From contig NZ_MLAL01000007.1 of assembly GCF_001875665.1 (NCBI RefSeq), positions 1-64,000 on the forward strand: a stretch of 64,000 bases of DNA, written 5' to 3'. A program made the translations under genes and the position numbers. Below the pieces are notes generated by a model, which was not told the origin of the DNA, searched no databases, and saw only the letters and a list, made by a program, of their open reading frames with translations. Origin of the DNA: Corynebacterium sp. NML130628. Lineage in GTDB: Bacteria; Actinomycetota; Actinomycetes; Mycobacteriales; Mycobacteriaceae. Of this stretch, positions 28,700 through 39,650 are shown in pieces; within the stretch, counting starts at the first letter, position 1, and each line of letters starts with the position of its first letter.

Positions 28700-29006
28700 C
28701 GTTTTCGGGCGTCAACATCCCCAAACTTTGGGTTGATACTAAACGGGGGACGTGTGTGGAGGAGTTTCGAAACCCGGAGGCTATGCCAGCGTGTGCTATG
28801 TATCCGGTGACTGCTGTGACTGCTGGTGTTTCGGCTGGTAGGTCGTGGTGGCCCCGATGCGGGTGGGGCAGGTCGAGGGCGTGGACGTTGGGGAAAGGCC
28901 CGGAAAGGCTGGCAAATGTATGGGCGCGTCACTTAAGATGATGCGGTATCAGAATTAGCTTTCGTGTACCTGTTTTGTGCGCGGAAGTTACAGTCAGGAG
29001 GAACGA

Positions 29007-30743
29007 ATGACCGCTGTGGCGCCAAGGCTGGAGACAAAAGTCCAGTCGACACGTCCGGAGCCAACTGGCAATGGCCGGATTGGCTCTCAGATTTATAAGC
29101 AGCTCACCACGACAGACCATAAAGAGCTGGGCATCATGTACATCATCATGTCCTTTATCTGGTTCTTCGTTGGTGGCTTGATGGCTCTGCTGATCCGTGC
29201 TGAGTTGTTCAGCCCGGGCCTGCAGCTCCTGTCCAACGAGCAGTTCAACCAGCTGTTCACTATGCACGGCACCGTGATGCTGCTCGCGTTCGGTACCCCA
29301 GTCGTGTGGGGCTTCGCCAACTACATCCTGCCTTTGCAGATTGGCGCGCCGGACGTGGCGTTCCCACGTCTGAACGCGTTCGGTTTCTGGATTACCTCCG
29401 TTGGCGTGTTCGCGATGCTGGCAGGGTTCTTGACCCCAGGTGGTGCAGCTGACTTCGGCTGGACCATGTACATGCCACTTGCAGACGCAACGCACACCCC
29501 ATCCGTATCCGCAAACCTGTGGATCGTTGGTGTGGGCGCAACCGGTATCGGTACCGTCGCATCCGCAATTAACATGCTGACCACCGTGCTCACCATGCGC
29601 GCGCCGGGCATGACGATGTTCCGTATGCCAGCGTTCACCTGGACCGTGTTCGTCACCTCGATCATCGCCCTGATGATCTTCCCGCTGCTGCTCGCTGCTG
29701 CACTGGGCGTGCTGTACGACCGTCTGCTGGGTGGCCACATCTACGACACTGCAAACGGTGGCGCGATTCTGTGGCAGCACTTGTTCTGGTTCTTTGGACA
29801 CCCTGAGGTGTACGTCCTGGCACTGCCGTTCTTCGGCATCATCTCCGAGATCATCCCGGTCTTCTCCCGTAAGCCAATGTTCGGCTACATCGGCCTGATC
29901 TTCGCAACCCTCGCGATTGCTGGCCTGTCGATGGCTGTGTGGGCGCACCATATGTTCGCAACCGGTGCCGTCCTGCTCCCGTTCTTCTCCTTCATGACCT
30001 TCCTGATTTCCGTCCCAACCGGCGTGAAGTTCTTCAACTGGGTAGGCACGATGTGGAACGGTCACATCACCTTCGAGACCGCGATGCTCTGGGCGATGGG
30101 CTTCCTGTTCACGTTCCTCTTCGGTGGTCTGACCGGTATTATGCTGGCTTCGCCACCGCTGGACTTCCAGCTGCACGACTCCTACTTCGTGGTTGCGCAC
30201 TTCCACTACACCCTGTTCGGTACCGTGGTGTTCTCCGCAATCGCTGGCGTTTACTTCTGGTTCCCGAAGATGACCGGCCGCATGCTCGACGAGCGCCTGG
30301 GCAAGATCCACTTCTGGTTCACGTTCATCGGCTTCAACATGACCTTCCTGGTCCAGCACTGGCTGGGCAACATGGGTATGCCACGCCGCTACGCTGACTA
30401 CCTGGACACCGATGGCTTCACGCTGCTGAACCAGATCTCCACGGTCGGCTCCTTCATCCTGGGCATCGGTATGCTGCCGTTCATCTGGAACGTCATCAAG
30501 TCCTGGCGCTACGGCGAGATCGTCACCGTGGACGACCCATGGGGTTACGGCAACTCGCTCGAGTGGGCAACCTCCTGCCCGCCACCGCGCCACAACTTCA
30601 CCGCGCTGCCACGTATCCGCTCCGAGCGTCCTGCGTTCGAGCTGCACTACCCGCACATGGTGGAGCAACTGCGCCGTGAGGCACACAGCAACCACAAGGC
30701 TGATACTCCAGCAACGTGGAAGGGCACAAACTCCGGGAAGTAA
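29007..30743 (+). CDS. ctaD: cytochrome c oxidase subunit I (aa3)
   Basis: A 578-residue, 12-helix haem-copper oxidase subunit that reduces oxygen in the cytoplasmic membrane. The CuB/cross-linked site is in [12 protein letters not shown], followed by AHHMFATG for CuB histidines and [16 protein letters not shown] for the two haem ligands. AGGAGG lies 6 bases before ATG 29007. Monocistronic by the look of the terminator behind it; in corynebacteria it works with ctaC/E/F and the bc1 complex encoded elsewhere. Confidence 0.97.
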   Translation: MTAVAPRLETKVQSTRPEPTGNGRIGSQIYKQLTTTDHKELGIMYIIMSFIWFFVGGLMALLIRAELFSPGLQLLSNEQFNQLFTMHGTVMLLAFGTPVVWGFANYILPLQIGAPDVAFPRLNAFGFWITSVGVFAMLAGFLTPGGAADFGWTMYMPLADATHTPSVSANLWIVGVGATGIGTVASAINMLTTVLTMRAPGMTMFRMPAFTWTVFVTSIIALMIFPLLLAAALGVLYDRLLGGHIYDTANGGAILWQHLFWFFGHPEVYVLALPFFGIISEIIPVFSRKPMFGYIGLIFATLAIAGLSMAVWAHHMFATGAVLLPFFSFMTFLISVPTGVKFFNWVGTMWNGHITFETAMLWAMGFLFTFLFGGLTGIMLASPPLDFQLHDSYFVVAHFHYTLFGTVVFSAIAGVYFWFPKMTGRMLDERLGKIHFWFTFIGFNMTFLVQHWLGNMGMPRRYADYLDTDGFTLLNQISTVGSFILGIGMLPFIWNVIKSWRYGEIVTVDDPWGYGNSLEWATSCPPPRHNFTALPRIRSERPAFELHYPHMVEQLRREAHSNHKADTPATWKGTNSGK

Positions 30744-30777
30744 CCGAACGGTGAACCCCTCATCCTGACAGATCACA

Positions 30778-30807
30778 CCCCTCATCGGTTCTCCGATGAG
30801 GGGTTTT
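30778..30807 (+). terminator. terminator of ctaD
   Basis: An 11-bp stem CCCCTCATCGG / CCGATGAGGGG with TTCT loop, then TTTTGTG. Confidence 0.9.
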
Positions 30808-30869
30808 GTGTTGTCAAAAGGTGCTACTCTCATCACAGTCAGCCAGTAACACGAAGGAGTACACCACCA

Positions 30870-32135
30870 ATGACGGCGTTTGAGGTAGAGCTGCAAGCAG
30901 GGCTCAAGCCCGCGGTCATCACCGCGGCGGGCCCTGACCGGCCGGGCGTATCGGGGTCGTTCTTTGCCACCCTGTCGCGCCATAACGTCCAGCTGCTTGA
31001 CGTTGAGCAGACGGACTTCCGGGGACGCCTCATGCTGGCAGCCTTCGTGGGCATGGACCCGAACGACTTGGTAGACATCGAGCGTGAGCTGCGCGTGGCT
31101 CTGTGGGACTACGGGCAACGTGTCACGATCGAGACGGATGTTTCTGAGCGTTCCGAGCGCCGCCCGCGCTCGACGCACGTGGTCGTGGCACTCGGGAATC
31201 CTGTCACGGCGGAGGCAGTTTCCAGGTTGGGGACGGAATTGGCGTCGGTAGGCGCAAACATTGACACGATTCGTGGCATCGCGCAGTACCCGGTGACAGG
31301 CCTGGAGCTGTGCATTACCATTCCGGATTATTCGCCGGGCGACGGGCAGGAGATCCGCAAGAAGCTCGCGGAGATCTCCGCTGAGCTCGGCATCGACCTC
31401 GCGATGGAACACGCGGGTCTGCACCGCAGGATGAAGCGCCTGGTGTGCTTCGACTGCGACTCGACCTTGATTACTGGCGAGGTCATCGAGATGCTTGCGG
31501 CGCACGCGGGCCGTGAGGCGGAGGTTGCCACTGTGACGGAGCGCGCGATGCGCGGCGAGCTCGACTTTGAAGAGTCGCTGCGTGAGCGCGTGAAGGCGCT
31601 GGCGGGGCTCGACGCGTCGGTTATTGACCAGGTGGCGAAGGACATCGTGCTCACGCCTGGTGCGAGGACCACGATTCGTACGCTGAACTCGATGGGGTTC
31701 CGCACCGCAGTGGTGTCCGGCGGGTTCATCCAGGTGCTCGATGGGTTGGCCGAGGAGCTGGAGCTCGACTACGTGCGCGCGAACACCCTCGAAATTGAGG
31801 ATGGGAAGCTGACGGGTCGAGTGATCGGCAAGGTGGTGGACCGTCAGGCGAAGGCGGAATTCCTGCGCTTGTTCGCTGAGGATAGTGGCCTGCGCATGGA
31901 CCAGACGATCGCGGTGGGCGATGGCGCGAACGACATCGACATGCTCTCGGTTGCAGGGTTGGGTATCGCGTTTAACGCGAAGCCAGCACTGAAGGAAATC
32001 GCGGACGCGTCGGTGAACCACCCGTTCCTGGACGAGGTGCTCTACATGATCGGCATTCCGCGCGACGAGATCGATGACTCGAACGAGCACCAGGGTATCG
32101 ACGGCCGCGTTGCACTGACGAGCCCTGAAGCATGA
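30870..32135 (+). CDS. serB: phosphoserine phosphatase with N-terminal ACT domains
   Basis: A 421-residue HAD phosphatase making L-serine from phosphoserine. Two ACT-like regulatory domains (about 10-90 and 103-180) precede the catalytic part: DCDSTLI (Asp195, Asp197), VSGGF (Ser/Gly motif II) and GDGANDIDM (motif IV). This layout is the mycobacterial/corynebacterial SerB type, which is feedback-controlled by serine. It sits directly behind ctaD and overlaps the next gene by 4 bases. Confidence 0.95.
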   Translation: MTAFEVELQAGLKPAVITAAGPDRPGVSGSFFATLSRHNVQLLDVEQTDFRGRLMLAAFVGMDPNDLVDIERELRVALWDYGQRVTIETDVSERSERRPRSTHVVVALGNPVTAEAVSRLGTELASVGANIDTIRGIAQYPVTGLELCITIPDYSPGDGQEIRKKLAEISAELGIDLAMEHAGLHRRMKRLVCFDCDSTLITGEVIEMLAAHAGREAEVATVTERAMRGELDFEESLRERVKALAGLDASVIDQVAKDIVLTPGARTTIRTLNSMGFRTAVVSGGFIQVLDGLAEELELDYVRANTLEIEDGKLTGRVIGKVVDRQAKAEFLRLFAEDSGLRMDQTIAVGDGANDIDMLSVAGLGIAFNAKPALKEIADASVNHPFLDEVLYMIGIPRDEIDDSNEHQGIDGRVALTSPEA

Positions 32136-32884
32136 GTAGAGAGCTAGCCTGGCAGCTCCTGCACGAGCGCACGAGCGCTGACTACCGGCAGCGCAGCGAG
32201 GATCCCCGCGACCCGGAGACGGTGCAGGCGATGCAGCTGGTCATCAACCTGCCGAAGCAGGATCCGCCGCCACGCAACGCCATGCTTGTCGACGCCGCCC
32301 GCGCCACCGTCGCCGTCTGCCTCTCGGAACAAGCCGACCTGCCTGGTCCGTGGCGGGAGCACCTGCAGCGCTGGTACGACCACCGCATCCGCAAGGTCAC
32401 GCGCCGCGCTCGCAACAAGGCATGGCTGGACGTGCAGACTGTGCCGGGTGTGACTGTCGGGTCGGTGCGGGCGTTCGTCCCGTCCGCGGTGCGTGATGTC
32501 CCGCATGAGGTGGCGAAGCTGCAGATCAAGGGGACGGATTTGCCGCTGGAGTCCGTGGAGGGGCCGGTGGAGGCGTCGATACCTGTGATTGTGGTGGATG
32601 CCGGGCTCGAGATGTCCGCGGGGAAGGCGGCGGCGCAGGTGGGGCATGCGTCGATGCTGCTTGCAGCGCAGCGTCCGCTTGCGTGGGTGCAGGCGTGGGC
32701 CGAGGACGGCTTCCCGTTGAGTGTCCGCGAGGCGGACAGCGACGTGTTCGCGGAGTGCTTGGTGTACGCGCGCGAACATGACGGCGTGGTGATTGCCGAC
32801 GCCGGCTTTACCGAGGTCGCGCCAGGTTCGGTGACAGCGCTCGCGTTTAGCGAGCCGCCACCAAGCGTTGCAGTGCGCCTCTGA
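32132..32884 (+). CDS. PTH2-type peptidyl-tRNA hydrolase-like protein
   Basis: A 250-residue protein. The C-terminal third has the archaeal/eukaryotic Pth2 motif LEMSAGKAAAQVGHASM, which in that family hydrolyses peptidyl- or aminoacyl-tRNA. The N-terminal 130 residues are an actinobacterial extension I do not recognise. Its ATG overlaps serB (ATGA), and its 3' end overlaps the convergent helicase gene by 38 bases, an unusual coding overlap. Confidence 0.75.
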   Translation: MSRELAWQLLHERTSADYRQRSEDPRDPETVQAMQLVINLPKQDPPPRNAMLVDAARATVAVCLSEQADLPGPWREHLQRWYDHRIRKVTRRARNKAWLDVQTVPGVTVGSVRAFVPSAVRDVPHEVAKLQIKGTDLPLESVEGPVEASIPVIVVDAGLEMSAGKAAAQVGHASMLLAAQRPLAWVQAWAEDGFPLSVREADSDVFAECLVYAREHDGVVIADAGFTEVAPGSVTALAFSEPPPSVAVRL

Positions 32885-34808
32885 CGGTATCGGGGTTGGT
32901 GGTCTCCCAGAAGGCTGGGAGGCTGCGGCGCAGGAAGGAGCCGTAGCGTTTCGTCACTAAGCGGTTGTCGAGCACCGCGACGACGCCGCGGTCACTGACC
33001 GATCGCAACAAGCGACCCGCGCCCTGCGCCATGAGGAGGGCGGCATGGGTCGCGGAGACCTCCATAAACCCGGAGCGCCCGGCAGCATCCGCGGCGTTGG
33101 CGCGAGCCTGCAGCAGCGGGTCGTCGGGGCGGGGGAACGGGATGCGGTCGATGATGACGAGAGAGAGGGATCGGCCGGGGACGTCGACACCCTGCCAAAG
33201 GGTCAGTGTGCCGAACAGACAGCTGTTCTCGTTGCGGGCGAACTTGTCCACGAGCGCGCCGGTCGAGTCCTCGCCCTGCAACATGATGTCAAAGGGGAGG
33301 CGCGTGCGCATCGCCTCCGCGGCCTGCTGGGCGGCGCGGCGGGAAGAGAACAGACCGAGTGTGCGGCCGCCAGCGGCGGTGATGAGCTCGGCGATCTCGT
33401 CGAGTGTCGCGTCCGATAGCCCGTCGCGGCCCGGGGCAGGAAGGTGCTTGGCGGTGTAGAGGATGCCGGACTTCGCCGGGTCGAAAGGAGTGCCTGCGTC
33501 GAGGCTGTCCCAGGTCTTGTCGGGAAGCCCCCAGGAGGCCGCCATGGCGTTGAAGTTTCCGCCGACAGTCAGCGTGGCGGAGGTGAGCACCACGGTGTGC
33601 TCGCCGAAGAGCTTCTCCCGCAGCAACGCAGCGACGGAGAGCGGGGCGACGGCCACGGAGTCGTCGTACTTGTCGGAGCGCGTCAGCCACACTACGTCGT
33701 AGTGCTTGGCAGGGTCGTCCTCGTCGAAGACCTCGAGGATGCGGACGGTGGCGTCGTGCAGGTCCTCGAGGTGGTTCTTGAGGTTGCCGCGCTCGGCGGC
33801 GGTTTCCGGGTCGTTCGTGGCCTCGCCCTCAGGGGCATCGGCGATGGCGTTGCGGGTGCGCCACAGTGCGTCGCGCACCCCGGTGAAGGCGCCGCGCGCG
33901 GGATCGGAGATGCGTTCCCAGCGGCCGGGCTCCTCCAGGGCGAGGGCTGCGCTGAAGTCGTCGGCGACGTCTTCGAGCACCGCCTTGTCCGCACCGAGCT
34001 TGCCCGCACGCCGTGCAGCGAGCGTCAGCGCGCGGGCGGACAGTTCGTTGGTGGCCACGGAGGTGATGCGCCCGTCGAGTTCGTGGGCCTCGTCGATGAT
34101 GACGACGTCGTGCTCCGGCAGTACGTCGACCTCGGAGAGGGCGTCGATAGCGAGCAGCGCGTGGTTGGTCACCACCACGTCGACGGAGCGGGTCTTCTCC
34201 CGCGCAAGTTCGGCGAAGCACTCCTCGCCGTGCGGGCAGCGACTCGCCCCAAGGCACTCGTTGGAGGTGACGGACACCTGGCGCCACACCAGATCGGGGA
34301 CGCCGGGCTCGAGGTCGTCGCGGTCGCCGGTCTCGGTGTCCTGTGCCCACTCGGCGACGCGCTTGACGTGCTTGCCCAGCCAGGAAATGTCGTCTTCCTC
34401 GATGAGCGCCTCCGGGGTCTCCTCGTCCAGCCCAATTTTGTGCAGGCAAACGTAGTTGTTACGCCCCTTCTGGATCGCGAAGGTGGGGCGGCGCTCCAGT
34501 AGTGGCTCGAGGGCGTCGGCGAGCCGAGGCAGGTCGCGCTCGACGAGCTGGCGCTGCAGCGCGATGGTAGCCGTCGATACGACGACCGTGCTGTCCGACT
34601 GCTGCGCATGCCGGATGGCGGGGATGAGGTAGGCGAGCGACTTGCCGGTGCCTGTGCCCGCTTGGACGGCGAGGTGGCGTCCGGCGTCGATCGCTTTGGT
34701 GACGGCCTTCGCCATCGCGACCTGCCCGGGGCGCTCGGCGCCACCAAGTGCGGCGACGGCAGCCGCGAGCAGGTCTTCGGTCGTTTGGGCTAAAGGCTGG
34801 TCACTCAC
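32847..34808 (-). CDS. dinG: DinG-family ATP-dependent DNA helicase
   Basis: A 653-residue XPD/DinG-like superfamily 2 helicase. Walker A AGTGTGKS (about 59-66), an iron-sulfur cluster loop with NYVCLHK, ECLGASRCPHGEECF, and the DEAH box VVIIDEAHEL. C-terminal helicase motifs include GTLTLWQGVDVPG and QGAGRLLRS. It unwinds 5'-3' and is tied to repair of R-loops and damaged DNA in the family. Start ATG 34808. Confidence 0.92.
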   Translation of the reverse strand: MSDQPLAQTTEDLLAAAVAALGGAERPGQVAMAKAVTKAIDAGRHLAVQAGTGTGKSLAYLIPAIRHAQQSDSTVVVSTATIALQRQLVERDLPRLADALEPLLERRPTFAIQKGRNNYVCLHKIGLDEETPEALIEEDDISWLGKHVKRVAEWAQDTETGDRDDLEPGVPDLVWRQVSVTSNECLGASRCPHGEECFAELAREKTRSVDVVVTNHALLAIDALSEVDVLPEHDVVIIDEAHELDGRITSVATNELSARALTLAARRAGKLGADKAVLEDVADDFSAALALEEPGRWERISDPARGAFTGVRDALWRTRNAIADAPEGEATNDPETAAERGNLKNHLEDLHDATVRILEVFDEDDPAKHYDVVWLTRSDKYDDSVAVAPLSVAALLREKLFGEHTVVLTSATLTVGGNFNAMAASWGLPDKTWDSLDAGTPFDPAKSGILYTAKHLPAPGRDGLSDATLDEIAELITAAGGRTLGLFSSRRAAQQAAEAMRTRLPFDIMLQGEDSTGALVDKFARNENSCLFGTLTLWQGVDVPGRSLSLVIIDRIPFPRPDDPLLQARANAADAAGRSGFMEVSATHAALLMAQGAGRLLRSVSDRGVVAVLDNRLVTKRYGSFLRRSLPAFWETTNPDTVRGALQRLVAAR

Positions 34809-34823
34809 ATCGGGAAAGTCTAC

Positions 34824-36161
34824 CTACTCGGTGGGCTCAGGGAAGCCGACGAAGCGCGTCGGGATCGCCGCGTCGCCCTTCGCCAACGCCAGGCCCTCCC
34901 ACGGCAGGGTGGTGCGCGCGGTGTTGTGCAGCTCTCGGGCGGCCTCGAGCTCGTCATGCTTGTCGACGACCTCTCCATCCCGAATCAACGGTACCACCAG
35001 GTCGCGGTACTCGAGGGCTGGCTTGGTGTCGATCTCCGCGCGCAGTGGGTAGATGAGCTCCGCCACCGCGACGCCGGAGGCGCGGTAGGCGCGCTTGGCC
35101 AGCTTTGCACCGCCGTAGGTGCGCTTCCCGGAGGAACGCTTGGCCACGGGGTGGCCGTCGACCTCTACAAGCTTGTACACCAGCGTGGCCGTCGGTGCGC
35201 CGGAGCCGGTGACCACCGAGGTGCCGACGCCGAAGCCGTCGACAGGATCGCCGCGCAGGCCCGCGATGGCGAATTCGTCGAGGTCAGAGGAGACGATGAT
35301 CTTGGTGTTGAACGCGCCGGCCTCGTCGAGCTGGGCGCGCACGCGGCGCGAGACGATGCCCAGGTCACCGGAGTCGATGCGGATCGCGCCGAGCTCAGTG
35401 CCCGCGACCTCGAGCGCGTGCTCGATACCCTTGGTGATGTCGTACGTATCGACGAGCAGCGTGGTGTCCTTGCCCAGGCTTTCGACCTGCGCCTTGAACG
35501 CGGAGACCTCGTCGGGGCGGCCCTCCTCGTCGACGTGCAGCAGCGTCCACGCGTGGGCCGCGGTGCCGGAGGCTGGGATCCCGTAGCGGTGAGAGGCTTC
35601 CATGTTGGAGGTGCCGACGAACCCCGCGATGTAGGACGCGCGCGCCGCCGAGACCGCCGCCTGCTCGTTGGTGCGGCGCGAGCCCATCTCGATGATCGGG
35701 CGGCCATCAGCGGCCGTGACCATGCGGGACGCCGCGGAGGCCACCGCGGAGTCGCCGTTGAGGATCGAGAGGATGACTGTTTCTAAGATCACGCACTCGG
35801 CGAAGGTGCCGCGCACCGTCATGATGGGGGAGTAAGGGAAGTAAATATCGCCCTCGCGGTAGCCGTCGACCTGGCCGGAGAACGAGTAGTTCCGTAGGTA
35901 TTCTCTGGCCTCGTCGGAGAGGAAGTCGAGCGCCTCGATCTGGGCGTCGGTGAATCGGAAGTTCTGAATCGCATCGACAACTCGGGCGGTGCCTGCGACG
36001 ACGCCGTAGCGGCGGTCATTCGGCAGGCGGCGGGTGAAGACCTCAAAGGCGCACTGCCGGTGCGCGGTGCCGTCTTGCAGGGCGGCGTCGAGCATCGTCA
36101 GTTCGTACATGTCCGTCAGGAATGCCGTCGAGTAGTTGGGGTGGGCCTGGTTTTGCATCAT
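34824..36161 (-). CDS. pncB: nicotinate phosphoribosyltransferase
   Basis: A 445-residue enzyme that joins nicotinate and PRPP to NaMN, the entry point of the Preiss-Handler route. Typical blocks: [10 protein letters not shown] at the N-terminus, [35 protein letters not shown] (phosphohistidine region) and RIDSGDLG. I start at ATG 36161 (tandem ATG ATG); upstream the frame is open only as the antisense of clpS. Pairs functionally with pncA (45407) and nadE (15872). Confidence 0.94.
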   Translation of the reverse strand: MMQNQAHPNYSTAFLTDMYELTMLDAALQDGTAHRQCAFEVFTRRLPNDRRYGVVAGTARVVDAIQNFRFTDAQIEALDFLSDEAREYLRNYSFSGQVDGYREGDIYFPYSPIMTVRGTFAECVILETVILSILNGDSAVASAASRMVTAADGRPIIEMGSRRTNEQAAVSAARASYIAGFVGTSNMEASHRYGIPASGTAAHAWTLLHVDEEGRPDEVSAFKAQVESLGKDTTLLVDTYDITKGIEHALEVAGTELGAIRIDSGDLGIVSRRVRAQLDEAGAFNTKIIVSSDLDEFAIAGLRGDPVDGFGVGTSVVTGSGAPTATLVYKLVEVDGHPVAKRSSGKRTYGGAKLAKRAYRASGVAVAELIYPLRAEIDTKPALEYRDLVVPLIRDGEVVDKHDELEAARELHNTARTTLPWEGLALAKGDAAIPTRFVGFPEPTE

Positions 36162-36255
36162 GTTCGATGAGTGTAGTGCGTTGACGGGCTCGGTTGGCGC
36201 ATTAGCACACAATGCTTGCGGGCGTGGTGTTTCCGAAGCAGGTAAGGTGGTGCAC

Positions 36256-36579
36256 ATGAAAATGACAGGAATTGTAGCGATGAGTTCGCCGATGGCGTCT
36301 CCTGAGCTCGACGAAGCCATCGACGTCGAGGTTGCGACGAGTGAAAACCTGCCGTGGATGTGCATAGTGTGGGACGACCCCGTCAACCTGATGAGCTATG
36401 TCACCTACGTTTTTCAAACCGTCCTGGGCTACGACCGTAAGCGTGCCCAGGAGCTCATGATGCAGGTGCACACCGAGGGGAAAGCGGTGGTGTCCTCTGG
36501 TGAAAAAGACAAGGTCGAAGGCGACGTGAAGAAGCTGCACACCGCTGGCCTTTGGGCAACGATGCAGCAGGCCGGCTAG
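36256..36579 (+). CDS. clpS: ATP-dependent Clp protease adaptor ClpS
   Basis: A 107-residue adaptor that hands N-degron substrates to ClpAP/ClpCP. The core with [20 protein letters not shown] and [16 protein letters not shown] contains the Asn/Asp pocket residues. AAGGTGG lies 6 bases before ATG 36256; ATG 36280 (MSSPMAS) is a possible alternative. Starts the run clpS-DUF2017-rhomboid-murI, a conserved actinobacterial order. Confidence 0.93.
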   Translation: MKMTGIVAMSSPMASPELDEAIDVEVATSENLPWMCIVWDDPVNLMSYVTYVFQTVLGYDRKRAQELMMQVHTEGKAVVSSGEKDKVEGDVKKLHTAGLWATMQQAG

Positions 36580-36603
36580 GCCAGGGCAAGGAGAACAAAG
36601 CGA

Positions 36604-37146
36604 ATGCAAGCTTGGCGGAAGAAGAAGGGCCTGTTGCGCTCAGGCATCAAATTTACGACGCTGTTCGACCCCCTCGAGCGCGAAATCATCGGGGATTTGA
36701 CGGCGACGGTGTCCGAGGCGTTGATCGCTAGAGCGCAGTCCGCGCCGCGCGACGAGTTCTCAGAAATGATGGGACTGTCCGTGGGGCACTCGGAGGCGCC
36801 GACGGACCCGAAGCTCCTGCGCCTGCTGCCTGACTTTGAGCGGGAGCAGGACGAGGAGTTCGAGGGCGACAACGGCCTGCTTCGCAGCTTGCACGAAAAC
36901 GACATCATTAAGGCGAAGCTGACCAACCTCCAGGTGGTGAACGAGGCGCTGGGCCCGACTGGTGGCGTTGAGGTGACCATCGAGGAAGAGGAGGCGCACC
37001 AGTTCCTGGCTGCGCTCAACGATATGCGCTTGTACGTCTCTGCCGACGACCGTGGTGGCGAGGCCGCCGAGCAGCAGCGCGCGCAGCTCATCGAGTGGTT
37101 GGCGTTCTGCCAGGAGTCGCTGCTGCAGGCGATGATGGGTGAGTAA
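36604..37146 (+). CDS. DUF2017 family protein
   Basis: A 180-residue, mostly helical acidic protein found directly after clpS in actinobacteria. I recognise it by position and by the FTTLFDPLEREIIGDL start and the EEAHQFLAALNDMRLYVS section. No catalytic motif is visible. Its conserved neighbourhood suggests a link to Clp proteolysis, but that is inference. Confidence 0.8.
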   Translation: MQAWRKKKGLLRSGIKFTTLFDPLEREIIGDLTATVSEALIARAQSAPRDEFSEMMGLSVGHSEAPTDPKLLRLLPDFEREQDEEFEGDNGLLRSLHENDIIKAKLTNLQVVNEALGPTGGVEVTIEEEEAHQFLAALNDMRLYVSADDRGGEAAEQQRAQLIEWLAFCQESLLQAMMGE

Positions 37147-37150
37147 GCAT

Positions 37151-37942
37151 ATGACGCAACCTCCACACGCACCGAGGCCGAGCTGGGGCTACGGGCAGAC
37201 TGGGCAGCCGGGCTACGGCAAACCTTTCGACCGTCCGTTCTCGCACCCGGACCAGCAGCTTGCTGCCTTCGGCGTCGATCCAGCGATGGATCCCACCGCA
37301 CAGCGCAAGAGCAAGTTCAAACAGCAGCGCAGAACCGGGCTGCTGTTCGCCCTTGGATACATCGCGATTATCTGGGCCGTGCACATCCTGAATATGGCGG
37401 TGTTCGGCGGAGCGCTCAACGGCCTCGGCGTGCACCCGCTGGACCTGACCAGTATTTGGCACATCTTCACTTCGCCGCTGCTGCACGCTGACCTGGACCA
37501 CTTGATGGGCAACACCGGATTGGGTGCGCTCTTCGCGTTCCTGGTGGGGTACTCCGGTAAGCGGGTGTTCTGGGAGGTCACCGCGTTCGTGGTGCTGATC
37601 GGAGGCATCGGAACCTGGTTGTTCGGTGGGATCGGCACGAACCACATTGGTGCCTCGGGCCTGGTCTACGGCTGGCTGGCGTACCTGCTGGTGCGTGGCT
37701 TCTTCAATAGGTCAGCGGGCCAGGTGCTCTTGGGCATCATCCTCGGGTTCACGTACTCGGGTTTGATGTGGGGCGTACTGCCGCTCGTTGAGGGGGTGAG
37801 CTGGCAGGCGCACCTCTTCGGCGCGATCGGTGGTGTGGCTGCGGGCATGATCATCACCTCGGACGATCCGCCGGAGCTCGCGATGAAGAAAGCGCAGAAG
37901 AAACAGCGCAAGAATCCGAATCAGCCCTATGGGCTAGGATGA
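37151..37942 (+). CDS. rhomboid-family intramembrane serine protease
   Basis: A 263-residue membrane protein. The first 60 residues are a polar, Gly/Pro/Gln-rich cytoplasmic tail; six helices follow. The catalytic Ser169 is in GASGLVYGW and His221 in SWQAHLFGA; the HLMGNT block (about 117-122) is the conserved rhomboid helix-2 motif. It would cut membrane proteins within the bilayer. Starts 4 bases after the DUF2017 stop. Confidence 0.92.
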   Translation: MTQPPHAPRPSWGYGQTGQPGYGKPFDRPFSHPDQQLAAFGVDPAMDPTAQRKSKFKQQRRTGLLFALGYIAIIWAVHILNMAVFGGALNGLGVHPLDLTSIWHIFTSPLLHADLDHLMGNTGLGALFAFLVGYSGKRVFWEVTAFVVLIGGIGTWLFGGIGTNHIGASGLVYGWLAYLLVRGFFNRSAGQVLLGIILGFTYSGLMWGVLPLVEGVSWQAHLFGAIGGVAAGMIITSDDPPELAMKKAQKKQRKNPNQPYGLG

Positions 37943-37948
37943 TGTGAC

Positions 37949-38755
37949 GTGAAAACGCTCGAGAACAACGCCCCAATCGGCCTTTTCGACTCTGGCGTGG
38001 GCGGCCTGACGGTAGCCCGCGCCGTCATTGACCAGCTGCCGAATGAGTCGATGATCTACATCGGTGACACCGCGAACAGCCCGTACGGTCCGCAACCAAT
38101 TGCGCAGGTGCGCAAACACGCGATGCGTATTGCAGACGAGCTCGTTTCCCGCGGCTGCAAGATGCTAGTCATCGCCTGCAATACTGCCACTTCCGCATTC
38201 TTGCACGATGCTCGCGAGCGTTACGACATCCCCGTCGTCGAGGTGATCCAGCCGGCAGTGCGACGCGCAATCGCGACCACGCGAAACAACAAAATTGGTG
38301 TGATCGGTACGCAGGGCACTATCACATCGGGGGCCTACCAGGACCTCTTCGCGCTCAAGACAGATCTCGAAGTGACGGCCACCGCGTGCCCGCGGTTCGT
38401 CGAGTTCGTGGAGCGCGGCGTGACGTCAGGCCCAGAGATCCTCAGTATCGCGAAGGAGTACTTGGCACCGCAGCGCGAAGCGGGCGTCGATACGCTGGTG
38501 CTGGGCTGCACCCACTACCCGCTGCTCTCTGGCATCGTGCAGCTCGCCGTGGGCGACGACGTCACACTCGTGTCCTCAGCGGAGGAGACCGCGAAGGACG
38601 TGCTCCGCATTCTCACGGAGCGCGACATGCTGGCAGATTCCGGAGTGAAGCCAACGAGGACTTTCGAGTCCACCGGCGACCCCGCGCTGTTCGACGCCCT
38701 CGCGACCCGCTTCCTGGGCCCCATGGTGCACGCCGTGAACCACCCCATGAGCTAG
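37949..38755 (+). CDS. murI: glutamate racemase
   Basis: A 268-residue racemase giving D-glutamate for peptidoglycan. Both catalytic cysteines are in place: ACNTATSAF (Cys77) and LGCTHYPL (Cys187). [13 protein letters not shown] near the N-terminus is typical. Start GTG 37949, six bases after the rhomboid stop. Confidence 0.95.
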   Translation: MKTLENNAPIGLFDSGVGGLTVARAVIDQLPNESMIYIGDTANSPYGPQPIAQVRKHAMRIADELVSRGCKMLVIACNTATSAFLHDARERYDIPVVEVIQPAVRRAIATTRNNKIGVIGTQGTITSGAYQDLFALKTDLEVTATACPRFVEFVERGVTSGPEILSIAKEYLAPQREAGVDTLVLGCTHYPLLSGIVQLAVGDDVTLVSSAEETAKDVLRILTERDMLADSGVKPTRTFESTGDPALFDALATRFLGPMVHAVNHPMS

Positions 38756-38850
38756 GCCACAGCAGCCTGAATTTCATGACATGGCTACAAAACTGAGTGT
38801 TTTTAGTGGAAACGTTAGAAAATACGTAGTTTTCATGGCACAGTAATTCC

Positions 38851-39627
38851 ATGAAGTTGACCATTCTCGGGTGTTCAGGGAGTTTAGGCGCCCCCGGTAA
38901 TCCCGGCTCGTCCTATGTGATCAGTACGCCGGGCAACCCGGACATACTGATGGACTTTGGGCCCGGCGCCTTGGCTGCAATGCAGACGCGCGAAGACATG
39001 GATCCTTCCGACGCGCACCTCATCTTTTCGCACCTCCACGCCGATCATTGCTCCGACGTGCCGTCGCTGCTGGTATGGCGGCGCTACCACCCGGAGAAAC
39101 CGGCGAGGCGCACGCACAAGCTGTACGGCCCAGGCCACTCGGCGACACACTTTGGTCGCATGGCTGCCAACACCGCCGACGAGGTCGACGACATCAGTGA
39201 CACCTTCGACGTGCACACGTGGAGCCCACGAACCCCAGTGGAGATCGATGGGGTGCAGGTCACCCCGTTCCCGGTGGATCATCCGGCGCAGGAATCGCAT
39301 GCGCTGCGGGTCACCTGTACGGAGACCAAGGCGACCCTGGTGTACTCGGGCGATACCGGAGTCACCCCGAACCTGGTCGAGGCTGCACGCGACGCCGACC
39401 TGTTCCTCTGCGAGGCGGCCTGGGGTCCGACTTCCGAGGGGATGGCGCCCGGCATGCACCTGTCTGGTGAAGAGGCGGGGCGGATTGCGCGCGAAGCGGG
39501 CGTCAAAAAGCTTGTGATTGTGCACATCCAGCCGTGGGCGGATCAGGAAGCTACGCTCGAGGCCGCGGCGCGCGCGTTCGGCGGGCAGACGGTGCTCGGC
39601 GAGCCCGGCGCCTGCTTCGAGCTGTAA
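38851..39627 (+). CDS. metallo-beta-lactamase-fold hydrolase, Rv1339-like
   Basis: A 258-residue MBL-fold enzyme with HLHADH (His61, His63, Asp65, His66), SGDTG for the bridging aspartate and a final HIQPW. Position between murI and rph is the same as Rv1339 in mycobacteria, an atypical cyclic-AMP phosphodiesterase. A nucleotide phosphodiesterase role is therefore likely, but RNase Z-like activity cannot be excluded from sequence. Confidence 0.85.
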   Translation: MKLTILGCSGSLGAPGNPGSSYVISTPGNPDILMDFGPGALAAMQTREDMDPSDAHLIFSHLHADHCSDVPSLLVWRRYHPEKPARRTHKLYGPGHSATHFGRMAANTADEVDDISDTFDVHTWSPRTPVEIDGVQVTPFPVDHPAQESHALRVTCTETKATLVYSGDTGVTPNLVEAARDADLFLCEAAWGPTSEGMAPGMHLSGEEAGRIAREAGVKKLVIVHIQPWADQEATLEAAARAFGGQTVLGEPGACFEL

Positions 39628-39650
39628 CGCAGTGCGTTACTCTGGAGTGC

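Noticed and set aside
28666-28941. 91-codon ORF before ctaD
   Set aside because: It begins inside the nrdF terminator and has a biased, Arg/Trp-rich translation.
28929-32090. A 1053-codon minus-strand open frame
   Set aside because: It lies exactly antisense to ctaD and serB, both certain genes. Its His/Arg/Gln-rich translation is the usual shadow of GC-rich coding DNA.
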